A stretch of DNA of 64,000 nucleotides from Fratercula arctica (GCA_947846985.1 CANTUZ010000008.1:24199352-24263351), one strand, 5' to 3'. Numbered from the stretch's first letter, positions 1 through 15,854 are shown. The notes: generated from the letters alone by a model not told the origin. Program-made: numbers and translations.

Positions 1-3000
1 CAAGAAGCTTAAGCTTAAAAGCAATCTACACTAAAATGCAAAAAGATTAATAGACTTCCTGATTATTAATCCCTTAAGGTCATACTATGATTACATTTAT
101 AATGTTTTGACAATCTACACAATATTAACTGTAATTTTCAATCAATATTTCTCCTTCAAATCTGTAATTTCACATTGGAGTACAGCATCTTTCTTTTAAC
201 CAACCAGATTTTACCTAGTGAAAGTTATGGGACATTTTTCACTAGATGTACTGACTAAATACTAGGTACCAGAGGAATGCTGAAGAGGGTTTAAGAAGCT
301 AATCTTAGGCCTTAGTGATTAGCCCAAGACAAAGCCTGCAATCTCCCGATCTTAAATAGGTAAATTCAGAGAACTTAAGAAGCACTTCCTGCCCATGTGA
401 CTGAACACTGGGAACTGGAACTAAGCCTGGTACTAAACAAACATGAAGAAATTCAAATTAAGTTTACTTTATATCATATAAGTAAAGGACAGGAAGGTGA
501 CTTTATTCACTTGAAGAACTCATATCAGAATTTTCTTGGCATCTTTACATCTAACAAGCAGATGATTAAAGAAAACCCCCACAAGCAACATGTAAGGCTG
601 TGCAGGTTTCCTGGCAGACTATGGAAAGATTTGACTATTTCCAGGAAGCATATACTAACGTTTGTAAATAGACTTTATGATCTGTTTTGCAGTTGGTGAT
701 CTCTCACCTCAAACTCTGGTTATTCAGTTCATAAACAGATGCCTTTCCACTGTCTTGCATTTTGTGTGAAGTTTCCACGCTCTTACATTCTGTGTTTAAA
801 AATTGATTCTGTGGCTCCTTATTCAAATGTCATTTTCATTTTAATTTCTTAAGATGTTATGTGCACTTTTAGTTACAGATTCATCTGAAGAGATGCATTT
901 CAATTTCTACATATTCAAAATACATAGATATGTTCTTAAATAGTAGGGGAGACTGCAGCATTTCCCTGTCTCTATTTTCAGTCAATAATATTATTTTTAT
1001 ATTTATTATATCATTATTATTGCATAATTATTTATTATTATTAATATTATATATTTTCAGTCAATCAGTGCACAATTTCCCCATTTTCATATTTAGTTTG
1101 ATACAGAACCATTATATCTTCTTATATATTTTTCTGACCATGTTACAATTTCAATTAAGTGGATAAAAATGAAGAAATCAATTTGCAACATAATTAATCC
1201 AAGTCCCTTTTAATCATAGAAAAGAGTACTATGAAATATAGAGTATCTTCTTGATTGATGATTATGAGTGATAAACAGAATCTAAATTATTTTTTCAAAT
1301 GTAGTTCAATATTTCTCATATTTCTTAAAAGTATTCTTGTTTTCTGGTCTTTAAATTTTTTTTATGAACTGACATAATAATTAACTTTTAAATCATAGTT
1401 TGCAAATAAGTAGTTGTAGAGTCTGTTCAAGCAAGATAAAATAGAGTAGGCATGCACAGAAAAATAATAACATATGCAAACACATCATCATTGGCAAAGG
1501 AAAACTTTTGTGCCACCTAGCTCTCCATCATCTCCTATCAGCTGATGGGGTCATATTTAAAAACCAATTGCCACTGTCTGTACACAACATAAGTGAGCCT
1601 GAGAAAGCAATTCAGATACACAGGCATCAGCATCTAGTGCTGTTGCAGCTAAGTGCTGTCTCGTGTTCACTTGCCATTCCAGAGGGATGCAGGTCTCCCA
1701 AGTTTGTGCTGTATCTGTCAGTCCCATGCAGATATCTTGGATCTCCTAGGGCATCTCAAATGGCTGTAGATAACCAAGACATCTTGATTTTTCCCATAAT
1801 CTTTAAAATGTTGCATGTTATATTTATCATTTAGTAACATGCACATTTAGCACATTTTTAACATGACTCCTTGCCTAGTTACATAAATCATGAGAATCTT
1901 TGGCTTTTTCACTGCTGCTGTTAATAAAGATTACACTATTTGTGTTGACAGAAGAGGCTTCCAACCTTAAGTGGCTCACTTAATTTGACAAATGAAATAA
2001 GAATGTAGTTGGAAACATTTACTGTTCACAAGTGCTTGGTGACCAAGCTCTATACTGTGGGCACATGCGGGTCTGTCAAAAATAGCTGGAGGTTATGTTA
2101 TTAGCAATAAATAATTATTTTTCAACTTAAAATGGCCATCTCTAACAGGACCCGACCTGAATTATTTGCACATCAAAAGTTTATCATCTGCAGTATGAGC
2201 TTTGGTATGGAACATATTCATGAGAAAATACTTGAGGAAAAAGTGAGGTTTTGTTGGGTTTTTTAAGGGACATTTGAGGTGATTATTGAGAGACTGCTCA
2301 GGTACCCTTGCGGGGGTGGGGCCAGACATAAATGTAAGGTTCTTTGCCGGATCAGCTTTTTACAGTTCATTCTATTCCCATGGAAGTGAACACAAATTTT
2401 GCCACTGACTTTCCTGTGACTATGATGAAGTACCACATATAAGGGAGAACTGCTATTCCTTCTCAGTCATGAAACCAGCATCATTTCACTGTAAGGATTG
2501 TAAAAAGAAGACGTATACAAAAGATAACACAAAGTAGGATCAGATGTGCTATGAAATCCACATCTGGACAAGTCCTAGCCCATTACAACCTTTCCAACAG
2601 AGCTGCTTACTCTCTGTCACATCACAGAAAGCAGGAAATACTGCTGATGGATTGCAAACCTCTACAGTTTCCCTGTATTTGGCATCAGTGGTGCTACAAA
2701 AGAATTTCTGAGAAAATTGAGATGGGGTGAGCAGAGTCACCACAGTCACTACAGCCCAACTAATGTATAGCCTACCAAAAGCTTTTTAATTGCATTTAAA
2801 GCATTTGGTATTTGGCCCATAGTTCATAAACTACGGCCATGACTGTAGGCATTGGACTATTTTAATGTATTTATTTCAAGATTTAGTTAAAGAATATGAT
2901 TATTTAGAAATTTTCCTTTCAAAAGTCATGGAGCACAGTTAACTCATTATCAAACACGATACTGCTGTACCATCATACCTATTCTATTACTGTTTAGTTT

Positions 3001-6000
3001 TCAAGTCATCCATAATTTTAAAAGTTCTAAACAATAGTAGTTATGAGACAGAGAAGATCCAACAAGAACTGTAAGGTTTGCTCTAAAGGCTATGAATTAT
3101 TATCTGACTGCCTGCAAATAGGCCTCAGAGTGATTCATATTGCATATATTTTGTAATTAAAGTCAAAGGTAGGCAACATGCTTAGGCTTAGAAAACTTTA
3201 CAGTCTTGCATCCATTATTTTTGCTAACATGATTAGTTTATCAAGTATCAACAGTACAAGTCCAGACTGAACTGAAACACACATTTTGATAAACTAAAAT
3301 CTCGTTAGTCTTCTAATTGCAATGGGCACAAGCTTGGAAGCTAGAGAAGGCCTCCAGTTTCCACTAACTTCACTAACTACTGCACATCATTAACTCAGTT
3401 TTACACGGGATAAGATATTTAAGGAATTCTGAAATGTTTGACAGTTCTAAGGTCGCAGCCTTTCTTTTAAAAATATCTGAAGAAAACTGTGGTCTAGCTG
3501 TTATTTTCCACATTGCCTCATTCTACACAAATCACAATGCAACCTTTTCATTCCCACTGGATACATGAAGTGTTATCATTATTAGTTACTAAAATTAATT
3601 CTTGGACACTATTATGCTCTTTAAAAAGGTTAAAAATTACTATCTTTGTAGTCCTTTTTAACTGCAATATTTTAAAGGGCAAAAAATAACCAGGAATCAA
3701 AGAGCTAATGAGAGGAAAGGAAAGTAAACAAAGAGCTACTCTTATTAATGAATGAAAAATAGATTGATTCACTATCATAAGAATGGTCATTATGAATGGA
3801 ATGTGTTTACTTTGCACTTACAAAACAGATGTGTTAATAGAACATAGACAAATAATGCCTCAGATCAAAGCTTGCAACATCATACCCTTTAAATAGTTAT
3901 ACGTATTTCTTTTTTATTCCTACCATCAATTATCCTTCCTCTATAGTCCTCCTTCCACCTCTGACCACCATTCATTGCACAGTTTTATACTCCATATGAA
4001 GTCCCCATAAGAGAAAACAGTGCATTCATCAGCAAATGATCAAATTCCAAGTCCTCAATGAAACCAAAGTCTCTATACAAAAGCATTTTTTATTTAATGT
4101 TATAATTTGTCTGCTGTCATTACCCCTATGTCATGGGATCAACTTTTATTTCAGCTTCTAGTTAATGAATTTATTTCCTAACATCTTCCATTGTTCTCCT
4201 AAAATTTGCTCTAAAGCTAGTTATCCCAGAGTTATTCCAGGTATTTTAGCAAGGCAAGACATCAGGACAGAGTTTTAACTAAGTCATTATCTGAAAACTA
4301 GCTAAAAAAGGCAAGACATCCTTTCTTCTGTAACCAGCAGCATGAAAAGGAAAGTGCGTGTGCTCTTCTCACTCCTGTCTTCAAAGTAGCTCTGGTCTTG
4401 TCATCAAAATCAAGTTGTTCCTTTTCCTCTTACCTTGCTGCTTTCCCCAAAAAGAACGAAAAATTAACATCATTCAGGTCAACTTTGCAATAAGAACTGC
4501 AGTGACACAAGATGGTTACCTGAGCCTTAAAAATGCATAGCTCAAAATCTTAATCCTATTCTAATCCTCCATAAGGACAGCTACGTTCTTTTAGATGCAG
4601 AACAGTAACCTGAACTGCATTAAAAATCTTTAATCTCTCTCTCTGAGTGCACAGCACCCAATATTTTGCTCTGCACCTATTTGTTCAGGCAGTCAAACAT
4701 CAAGACTTTCTCTTCTAGAAAATAAATGCAAAATAGGAAATAAAGAAGAGGGCTGTGGGGAGCAATAAAAGGACAGAGCCTGCATTTCTCATCTAAGACA
4801 TTCTCATTACCTGATTATGCCTCAACACATTTTTATTTCATCCTTCCTAGTTTTTACTAGTATGTGTCATTAATATTGTGGGTTTAGTTTGTTTTTTAAA
4901 GAAATGTGATATATTTTACCATTAACTCATTTTAAAGGCACATTCTCTTCCAGCTTCCCCTTTAAATCTGTTTTGTACCTTCTGTTTGATTTTGACAAAC
5001 AAGGTCAAAAGGAACAAAAAAAAGGAAAAACAAAGGAAAAAAAAAAATCAACGCAAAACTTCCAAAACTGAATGTGACCTTTATAGATCACATCCTGTTT
5101 TACCAGCTGCTTCATCAACATCTGTGCACCTAAGAGTATGGAATTCTAAGACACTCCGAAGGAGACATCTTCTGCTACTTTTTAGTCCACTATACTAAAA
5201 ATTCATTAAGGCTTTAGAGAAACAAAAGACCATGGGAGAAGCAGTCTATAAAAGTTTGAGTGGTAGTATGATACAGCACATTAATATTTTTAATGGGGAA
5301 AAAAAATTAAATTTGGGCTAATAAAAGCCTTCTTTTATTCCCTCTGTAACACCTCCCCATGACTTGACCATCTGTACGTTGATAAACAAATAAAGATACA
5401 TCAATGTGTTGTGCCAAAGGACTTACAGATTTGTAGCAACTGACTACATCAGCACCATGTTGAGTACACTCCTTGGACATCCTTTAGCTGTGCACAAGCA
5501 GACAAAGCTTAGTATTTCTCCCATCAGCTGTTTCAGAGTCATGCTTACTTAACCAAACAAAGAGTAACTGTATTTTCATAACACATTTGTTTGACCTAAA
5601 ACAAAATGTGAAAAAAAATCAGGACAGTTTGTTCTAGATTCACAACAAAATATTTATACTAGGAAAACAACTTCTATACGGACTTGAACTGAGGCTTTCA
5701 CCAACGCAAGTGGTAAGAGATAATTACTGTAAGTGAATGTTAAACCTATTATGCACTCCACCAAACCATAGGGTATCAGAAGCATCTCTAATGTCAGTAT
5801 TTTTTCCCCATATAGTCCTCCTAGAATTTCAGACTCATTCAGAATAAAGTAAGGACTAGAGCCAAGCAGGGAAAATTCTTTATATTCATCTGTTTTCGGA
5901 GGAGGAAGAAAGTGGCCCTTCTACATCTTTACACAGTAGTCCTGTTTTTTACTGGGCGTGAGTTACCCTACATTGCATAAAATTTTTGACTTTGGGGCTG

Positions 6001-8878
6001 AAATTAGACCTGCAAAATCCTGAAAGCCTGGGATGCATTGTGTTGTTAAGAGCAGAGAGAAATATCAAAAGCTAGTGCACTTTGCGCCAAATTAAAGGTT
6101 TCAAGTACAAAGATCTAGCAACAGAAGAGTTAATCTATAAAAAAATAGTGTGTATCCACAACCCAGGGGTTGGAAATTAGTCATTAAACTAAGAAGTCCC
6201 CAGCCCTTGATACTGCTTTGGCTTTCTTCCCTTTTGATCTTAACGTGAAACAATTATAACATCAAAATGGTGTTATATTTCAGAACTTTTTTTAAAATTG
6301 TAATGCCAGTATTCATAATAATTTTAATTTGCTTTTCAAACAATCTTTGAGAAGAAAAGCAGAAAAGCATATTAAAATTATAATAAATCCACTGGAGGAT
6401 TATTGTTGCACTGGAATATCAAAGAATTTAGGATGTATTGAGGATTTATTGTCATACGAAACATTGAAGTATTAATGATATTAATCTGAAATTGGGTGTT
6501 CTTCCTTTGATTAGATGCTATACATCAGTCTGACAGTCTTAATACTTTCTAGTTAGATTGATAAATGAAATCAATCTTAAGTTACATAATTCAGTATGCC
6601 TGCTAGTTAATTTAGAAACAAAATTATTTCCTTATAAATGTTAAATGATAAACTATAGATACGTAAGCACAGTACAACTGTTTCTTTTGCAGTGTGCATT
6701 GTATTATGAAATAGATTAAGAAATGGGTGCAAGTTCCCCTCCCAACAATGGAAAATTATGGGAGTTATTCTTCTCAGCTGATGTTCCTCCCTCTAAGAAA
6801 TATTTCAGTTCAAAGTGATCAAGACATTTAATATCTGAATGAGCTTACTGATCTAAGTAGCAGTAGTATTCGTAAGCTTACAGCCAGGCATATGTAGACC
6901 ATATATGCCTTGCTGATTGATCATACAGGACTTGCAAGTCCATGATTATTCTGAAAATCTTTAAAACACATACCTAAGTGTGCTTTTTAGCACAGATGTA
7001 AAAAGTTACGTACATTGTTGCTCCATGTTGTCTCTATTACCAGATGATGCAATACAGAACAACAGAAGAAAACTCTTTTGCTCACATGGCTAACAAAACA
7101 GCAGCATTCTGTGTCATTTAGATCTTGACAACCCTCAAAACTAAACTGTTGACCACCAGCTTCATCTCATGCTTTTTATCACTCAAGACTCAAAACCAGT
7201 AAGAAAAATCACATCTGTTTTCAAAGATGAAGAGTTCTTGCTAATTCTTCATTTATCCTTACTAAAAAACCTAGCAAACTAAGCTTTATGTTGTAAATCA
7301 TTAAGCAAAAAGAGAGCTATATTTTCTTAAGAGCTATATGCAAATAAAAAAATCACTTAATCCATTCCAAATGACTTCATGCATACCAAACCTTGCAAAG
7401 CAGGCATGAAAACATTCACGCCTAGGCACAAAGTATATAAGTACATATACTACATATACATATACTGTATTGCATACAGTACATGTAATGCAATTTTTCA
7501 CTTAGACATTAATGTAAGTTAATAAAAATCTTCCAACAGCTTCCTCAGTATTTTTCAGTCTTCAAATATACATTTAAATAACTATCCATCAAGAACCCAC
7601 ATATACATAGATCAGACACAGCAATAATAAATGGAAAACTGACTCTCTGAAGGACACAATTCATAGTACACAAGATAATGCAAACAAAACTAAAAGCAAT
7701 GAGAAAATAATGCCTATTTTTAGTTTTTTCATCAAAAGCTGATTACAATCCCTCTAAGAAACCAGAATGACTTACACAGGTTTCATTGTCCTATGCAAGG
7801 TATAGTGGAATTCATGACCTGCTTGGACATAGTATGGGGGGCAGAACTAAGCAAGCATGGGAGCTATCTGTAGCATCTGTTAAGTCATACATCGAACACA
7901 TGCTCAAAGTGTAAGTTTTTGAATGCAAATACACATTGTCACTGCAAGACCACACACGTTATTTATGTTTTCAACACGTTTCTACATATGATGTAATGCC
8001 ATGCAATTTGTAACAAAACAAAGAAAAGCTAGAATCAGGTGACTTCAGAGAACACTTGCTGATTTACAAGGTTAATAAATTTACCATATCAGCATCTCAG
8101 CAGGTTAGTGAACTCTGATGCATTTTCTTTTCACTAATGGAATAGAATAACATGCTGACAGAACTGATTGGGAGTACTTAATTTTTTCCTCTTTCACAAG
8201 GATATTTAATGTGACTTTTACATGACCCAACTGAGAAATACAGTACGAAGCGAGACATTCTTTCTCTAAATAAACTATATATGACAGGAAAAAAAAATAG
8301 TTTAGAAAGCAACACTCCATAAACTATTTGCCATCAGCCTTCGGAATTCCTATTCAACAGAGGACTAGTATCATGACAGGAGAGAAGGTAGGCAATTCCA
8401 TATTCAAAATTAAATCTGTAAGTAAACAAAGGAGGATCCAAAATTTCAGATTCATAAGTTTTATGAAGTTCAATTCTCTAACCCAAAAATAGACAAGGTT
8501 TCTAAGGCACTGTTAGTAAAGTAGGAGTTCTAGGAGTTTTCCACCCCAAGGACAAAATTGCCATCCTGCCACATGCACTGCTGCATATCCTGTCTGCTAC
8601 AAAGACCATGCCACAGTGGTATTAAATAGAACATGACAACAGCTACTGTTTGCATACATCAAGAGCCCACAAGAGATGCCTTTGACCTCTACCAAGATTA
8701 TGAACAACGCACATTTCTTTGAACAGAATGACCAGCACAGTATTCTTAGCTGTACAAGCAGACAGCAGCAGCAAGACAACCAGGAATAACCAGGAGAAAA
8801 TTCAAAACACAGCCTCACAGAGAAGCTACCTGCAAGCTCTGTGTTACTTTCATTAAGATATGTCACAGACCAAGGCAC

Positions 8879-8900
8879 TTTTTTTTTTTTTTTTTTTTTT
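8879..8900. repeat. T22 homopolymer
   Basis: An uninterrupted run of 22 T in intergenic DNA. On the minus strand it reads as poly(A), but I see no processed-transcript sequence next to it. It is best treated as a simple repeat. Confidence 0.9.
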
Positions 8901-11900
8901 ACACGAGATGCTGTTCACAAAAGTACTCCATAAGTAAAATTCCATTGAAATGATTGCATGAAGAATTTGAATATACTGTAATTACAGTAGAAAATTAGAC
9001 ATTTGACAGTACTGAGCAAATGAAGTGTTTAAATTCTCTTATCCATAATATTTACAAATATTTTTTTAATAGACCAGTATCACTCTGCCCTGCTACATAG
9101 GGCAAAAAATAAACACTTTGGTATAGCAACGTCTCATAGTATGCCTGCTCAACTCTGCAGCATATTAACTACAGTACTTTCTTTTAAAGTTAATTTAATT
9201 TTTATTATTATCACTCTGATATCCATCACTAAATGCAACTTACAGAAATTAAAATAAGCTGCCTAAATTCACATTAATATTGCTTTAATGTTGATTAAAA
9301 GAAACCAACCCTCATTAACGAAAAAAGGGATGGATCCCCATTCATTTGGAGCATCTTCACAGCTAATTTTAGTAGAAAGCATGCTTTATTGTTACCTGTT
9401 TTACTTAATTCCACATAAACCCAGGGAAAAGGGAAATATGGATATACCCTCGATCTCATTTTATGTAACACTATGTAAAAAGGTCTCTCTATTGGAATAA
9501 ATTTACTGTCAGCCACTGATCTGCCCATTGCACTTTGCAGCTATTTGAATAGGACCAATTTTAGATCTATTTATTTTATTGTTCTAATATTGAGATGAAA
9601 GAAGAGTCAGTTAAAAAGCCTACTGTTTGAAAATTAAAGTTCTTGTGATGCTAGAGACAGAATGCAACTCGCTTCAGAAGGTGGTTACTGGGTAACTGGT
9701 TACTCTAATTCACGCTCTTAAATAAAGTGGTTCTCGCAAATGCTTCAAAATAAAACACACCTTTTAAATGAGAGTCTGGTGGCTTATTCCAGTGTTTGAA
9801 TGCATACATGCATGTGAAAAACTTCTTTTAGCATTAATAAAAAGAAGTATAAATACATTAAAAGAAAGTGTGCATATTCCCCTTTATTTTCAGAACAATA
9901 ATAATTTCCCCTTATAGTTCAGAATATGTGTATATAAAATATGTGTATACAGCATGTTCATATATATATCAAGTTATATCACACAATAAAATAACCATCT
10001 TAATTTCTATGGACATCAGATCTATTTCAGATGCCATTTATGACACTGGAATTCTCATTACTTAAGTCATTCCCAAGTTACAGCACTGTTTCTTCAGCAA
10101 ATATGGAGCTCTTCCCTTTAAAAAAGATACCCAAGAGGACATGATAAAGCTATAATTTAGTACATGCCCAAATGTACACAAAACTGGGTTCTTTAAAAGG
10201 CAGAGCAGGATGGCATAATCAATATCACATTAGATTATGAGACAAAACATCTTTTGTTGGTGTTGTGTTTGTTGTTTCCTTTTTTGATTGCATGCTCATC
10301 CATCAGCCTGCTGGATGACAACACACAAGTTAATTCACCTTTCTGTACTGTAAGTACCTATTTGTAGAATAGGGATATCTATGCTGCCTTCTATTGTAAA
10401 GCATTGGCAGATCAACTGACAGATACTATCTCAAAAATGGGTCTCATCTAAGAAATAAAGTGTTTCCACGCTAACATTTTCTCAGATGCAGACATTTTGT
10501 TGTTATTACAATGCCTTAGCTTTCCTACTCCTGTAGTTACTTAATTAGAATATAACCAAGATAAATGGAGAACACCTGAGGACACTATAAGAAAGAGAGT
10601 GTCATATGTCACTATACATATAGCGACAGAGAAAGATTCCACAGAACATTTCAAGAAATATTTAAAATGTGGCCACGTGTGTATCTGCAAATTCAGTTTT
10701 CATTCTTCTGTTACTGGAATCCTTATACTGACAGAATTAAGTAGACAGTAACTGCAGTATCATCTTGCACTAGCTCTGAACTTTTCTTTCACTTACAGAA
10801 AAGGTGTTTACTGCCATCTTCAGGAGTACTTGTTTGTCTTAACTTACAACACATTGTTCTTTAAAGTATGGATAGAGTCATTGCTGAAGATGGAGTGAAT
10901 CAAGTGTCCTCCACCAAAAGGACAATAAAAACAAAGATAACCATGCCTTTTTTCCACTTGATAACTAGACCTGCGTGAAGTATTTCCGATATAAAAACAA
11001 TCTCAAACTTCATGGAATTACACCAAAGATTTGAAGACCTCAAGACATTTGTTTCATTTTAGAGTCAATTACACAGACACTATTATTTCTAATACAGTCA
11101 AAATACAGGAATGCCAGAAACCTCGTAAAAAACAGCATGGACTCCAGCACAGCACTTATTTCTTAAGCAAGCCTGAACTCTAGATTCACCTTTTTTTTAA
11201 GGCAGTAAAACCTTGAACTTATACACACAACAGAATCCTACCCTGATGAATTTTCTGACGGAAATTTAATCCGCAAACTTGACAAAAAAAGAAATTTTTG
11301 ATACTTTCATTTTACATATGAAATATTTCTGCTGCACTAAAAAGAACAAACACAAATCACTAAAGAGAGCAACTTATGCCATACAAGGTGGAAGTAAAAT
11401 ATTATACAAGATTGCACCACATCTTTTCCCAGTTAGCATTTATACCATACAAGGGTTATGGAGCGCAGAAGGTGCAGAAAAGTGGAGAATGAAGAATCCT
11501 TACTTAATTGCAACCGTATATCTTGCAAGAAAAATCAACAGAATGTTTTAGTATTTGTTTTGTCATATCCTTTCAAAAGAAATGAAAAAAGAGCTGCAAG
11601 TGACTAAGAAAATAAATCAAAGTAGAGGAAGAATGTCCTATTATATTTTTAGTAACTGATAATAAGCTCAAACATAGGAGCTCCCCCAGGTCTCAATGTG
11701 AGAACAGCAGAATTCTAATTGATATGGCCAATTATTAATTTATACTGGCAGCTAAGTGTGTAATTATAATTATACATTATATTTTATGCATTCCAATTAA
11801 CAAATTAGTCTCCAGAATTTGGAAACATTTTTATTATTTTTTACGACTTTTTCTGAATACTTTTAGAAGAACTTTGGTATCTAATATGGATGTCATCAAT

Positions 11901-12103
11901 ATAGGCATCAATAGCACAAGAGTGGGCTAATGAGGCATAAAAAATTGAAGTAAACTTGAACAATAGCAACTGAAGACAATTGCCTGAGCAATTCCATACT
12001 GATGCACTCCATATTTGTAACAGCTCACTTAAGCAGAGCTAAAAGAGGCACAATTTCTTGCTATGGCAAGAACTACTGTAAAGGGTGGGCCAGGAACACA
12101 GAT

Positions 12104-12163
12104 TCTTGAAATAAAAAAGTTTTTAATTGAATTGAATTAAAAAGTCTTGAAATAAAAAAACTA
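12104..12163. repeat. Short tandem duplication with internal quasi-palindrome
   Basis: The motif 'tcttgaaataaaaaa' occurs at 12,104 and again at 12,145, a period of 41 bases. Between the copies, 'tttttaattgaattgaattaaaaa' type sequence is nearly self-complementary and could form a hairpin. This is simple local duplication in AT-rich DNA, and I see no gene association. Confidence 0.7.
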
Positions 12164-15100
12164 AGTAATTATACTGATTATGAATCAGTTATTGGCTGCG
12201 CTTCTCATATAGGAGCTCATTTCAGGAGCCTGACAATCTATAGGACAGAAACTCTGGCTCCCAGGCTCACAGGAGATTCTCTGAGCTTTAACCAGAAAAA
12301 AAATAAAAATCAATTAGCATGACCTTTTTTACATCACAGGTTATTATAGTTTATTCCTATCTTGTATCCATGTAGCTTGCATATACCTAATTTATAATTT
12401 CCCAAATGATATCCAGATTTAAATGGAAAACAATTTACTACACCTCTGCTATAAATTTTATGGGTTTTTCCCAACTGCAAATTAGTTACAAATACAGACT
12501 CTAGTTTAGCTCCAATTTCCAGCCTTTCCAAAGTAGGCTTCCATTCATACTCAGGATTTCCATGTTACGTTTATACATAGGATGTAAAAATAAGTATATT
12601 AATGCATTTAGTCCCCTTTATTTTTACACGCTAAAATAAAAGACAGACTCCAACTTCATCACCGTTGGAGATGTGCCCTCCAGAGGGTCACATTTCCTCC
12701 ATTTCTTGAATAACTGTGACTGTTCGCTCTCTCTGTTTGACAACCTTCCAATTTTTTCAAAATCCTTTTACAGCAATTTGACTATTTAATAGAGATGTCA
12801 CCAATACTGATATCAAATGTCCTCCCTGCTGCAACTAAGTTTTCCCCTGCTTATACATTTAGCATCACATGAGTCTTCTTTGTCAAAGTGTTACACCAAA
12901 TATTCCTGTTGAATTTTTAAATATTGTTCAGAAAGTAGCTTGTAACGAAAGAAAGCCCCTTTTCATAACCAGTTTTCTTGTTTCCAGAAAAAAAAATAAT
13001 TACACTGAGCAGTAAGAAAACATTTTGTATTAGCACAGCTCAGTAAATGGTCCAATTATTTTGCGTAACTGCTTCATCTTTCTCATTCACCACACCATTT
13101 ATTTTTGTCACCCATAATATTTATCATAAAAATGTTGTAATTATTTCCAGTGTAACAATTAAAATATTCAGAGAGATGCTCTGCTGGTTTTGGCAGACAA
13201 TGATGTTTCCTCACAGACACCTACTTCTGTGATCTCTTCTTAGCCAGTTCTTAGCGCATTTAATATGGGATGAAGTACCAGAGTAGTTTCAGCTTTATAA
13301 ATTAGGAAATCATGTTGCATTTAGAATTTATGAAAATTTATGAAACAGTTTTTTAACCGTTAAGTGATATCAGAATTGCAGTCCTTAACTCCATGGTGTT
13401 CATTAAAATGCCACCTTTGCAACATCAAATGCTGTTACTATCTCTAATATTCATTAGCTTAAAGGGTAGTTCTACAAAGAGCTTAAAAACCCAATACCAC
13501 TGACACTGGATCACCATAATTGTGAAAGCATTTAATTTTGCTGTCTCAAGTGAGATTTAAGCTAGATGTCTCCAAGTACCTATGGTATCAAGAGCTGACA
13601 AATATGGTCTTTAATATGTGAACCTTGGACAAAAGCATCCATTTGATTCTTAAAATTGATTGATATTTTAAACTCCTATTAAAAATACCTCCTTAATTAT
13701 TTATTCTTTCATGTTCTAGGGAGTGCTATCCTCTAACAGAATTTTAAATTTATCATATACAATTCTGTAGAGATATTATAACTTTCCAGAATTCTTCTAC
13801 AGGGACAATGCAAATTCTGAGAATCCTAACCCAAATTAATATACATAGAGAACACATAGAATATCATAGCCTTAGTTAGGACGATGTACAAAAAACGAGG
13901 CATAAAGGTTACAGCATACTTCCCAGACCACAAAACTCAGAGAGGCAATACTTCCAGTACATAATTTCTGTGATGTGATCCAGGCTACAAGAGGGTTATT
14001 CCAGACACAGAGTTGATGCTACCCAAGTGTAAACCCAGAGAAAACAGTGCTGCTGCCTGTGGAGACACCTCCCCTCTCCTTCACATCCCTGTATTGGCAC
14101 TGGTCATGTTCCAGGTTCCAAGAGTATGACACACAAAAAAACCCCAGGGAATAACGTGCAGGTTTACATGCCTTTGGATCTTCCCCACTAAACCTGTCTC
14201 TGAATCTTGCAGTCTTGTTAAATTCCCACTTCTTTTGTTACATAACAAGAACCTATCCATTGTAATTTATTTTCTGTCCTTCATTCCTGGTGTGAAAAGA
14301 CCATTTTTAAAGCTAATATTTACTTAAAGGATTCACATATATATATATGGAAACTATATTACTTTTCGGGAACTTGACTTGGAGCTTGTGAACCCTTCTA
14401 ATTACTCTGTAAATGAAAGCACAATTTGACTGTACAAGCTAAACAGTTTTGTGGGAAATATACTTCGAATGTGGGGAAATTTTGACACCTTATGGCTGTT
14501 CCTGTATATGACCTATGATAAATCCTGAAAAAGCACGGCCCCAGCATTAGCAGAAGCAAAATGACCAGCTTAAATGCTATTTGGATTCCTGTAAATTAAC
14601 TTGCACTCTCACACACTTTGCACAGAGTCCCCCGATTGCTCAAGCAAAATTATCTCAATGTCCTCCTGAAGACTGAAGTTTTATGATCCTTTCTATACCC
14701 CTTCTTGATTCATCTATAACTGTCTTCATTCACTATTTCTAACACACTAGATTCACTGGCAGCAATGATGAACTTATGTTAAATAGCATCTGTCTCATTA
14801 CAGCCATTCCAAATCAAGTCAGCAGGTATGGCAATTGGATCTGTAGTACATGAGAACTAACCATATCTCTGCACAAGGCATAAGCATCTCTCACTAGTAC
14901 TTTAAATAATCATTGAGCATGCTTTGCTTATTCTGAAGTCAATTGTTAGCATGTGACCAATGAATATAGGATAGCTAAGACTTACCAGTTTTTCACCACA
15001 GAACTAAAACAATGCTTCAGCTTATACTCACAATTTCAGTGTCCTTTTCCGTATCAACTTTTGCCTGGTCTCACAGTGCTCACGGCACAGGACTCTACTG

Positions 15101-15854
15101 TTGAGCACTCTGAAAGCTTCTGAGACTTTTTTCCACCATCAATTAGTTGCACAATTACCTGGGGAAAGGAAAAGTAATGAACCAAGGGTTAGTGTAACAC
15201 ATGCTCCATTGTCAAGAGACTGTGCAGCTCCTCCCAGGAAAACCGGCATATACTCAGTCTTCCTTTCAAAAAGGTTTGATTAGATTTGTATATAAATAAA
15301 TGCAAAATAATGCATTTCACCTAACAATACACGAATAAAGTCTCTTACATGCTAAAGGCCAATATATTAACCTCACAGCTCTCCAGAATGCCACATTGTC
15401 CTCATTCCTCCCATTTCATGGTGACAATGGACTAAAAGCAGGTTGGTTGTAAACAACATGTATCATAAAAAAGTAAGCACTGAGTAAGTGAAAGACATTC
15501 TAAGGAAATGCTAAAACCTAGGCAAAAAAACCCCAACTTTTTTCATATCAGAAGGCATAGTTAATTTAAGTAGATGAAAGAATACTTCTACTTTATTTCC
15601 ACCTACAAGAAAGCTAAAAAATTATTTGAGAAAAAAATGTCATTGAAGTACTTGAAATGTCATTTATAAAGTGCAATATAGCATTAAAGTAATTTATTTC
15701 TGTTTTTGACAGATACACTCTGTGGTCATCTGCCGTTGCAGTAAAAATAATATTGGTCTAGCAATGAAGAAAGGAGGGTATTCTAACATGTATGGCTCAT
15801 TGTAATGGTCCAACACTTCAGCATAATGTCGAAAGAAACAAGACGTTCTTTTAA

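Larger units (their letters stand above)
1..15854. other. AT-rich intergenic region, no gene seen
   Basis: This stretch is AT-rich. Its open reading frames are all short (108 codons or fewer) and have no recognisable domain, no consistent codon usage and no CpG-rich start region. I saw no tRNA-like, rRNA-like or clear transposon coding sequence. It contains low-complexity TTA/ATT-rich DNA around 990-1,060, a T22 run at 8,879-8,900, a small tandem duplication at 12,104-12,163 and a TAAT/ATTA-rich patch at about 11,700-11,815. In mammals the region upstream of ZC3H15 is also gene-poor, with FSIP2 as the next gene. I looked for large FSIP2-like exons and saw none. Confidence 0.6.
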
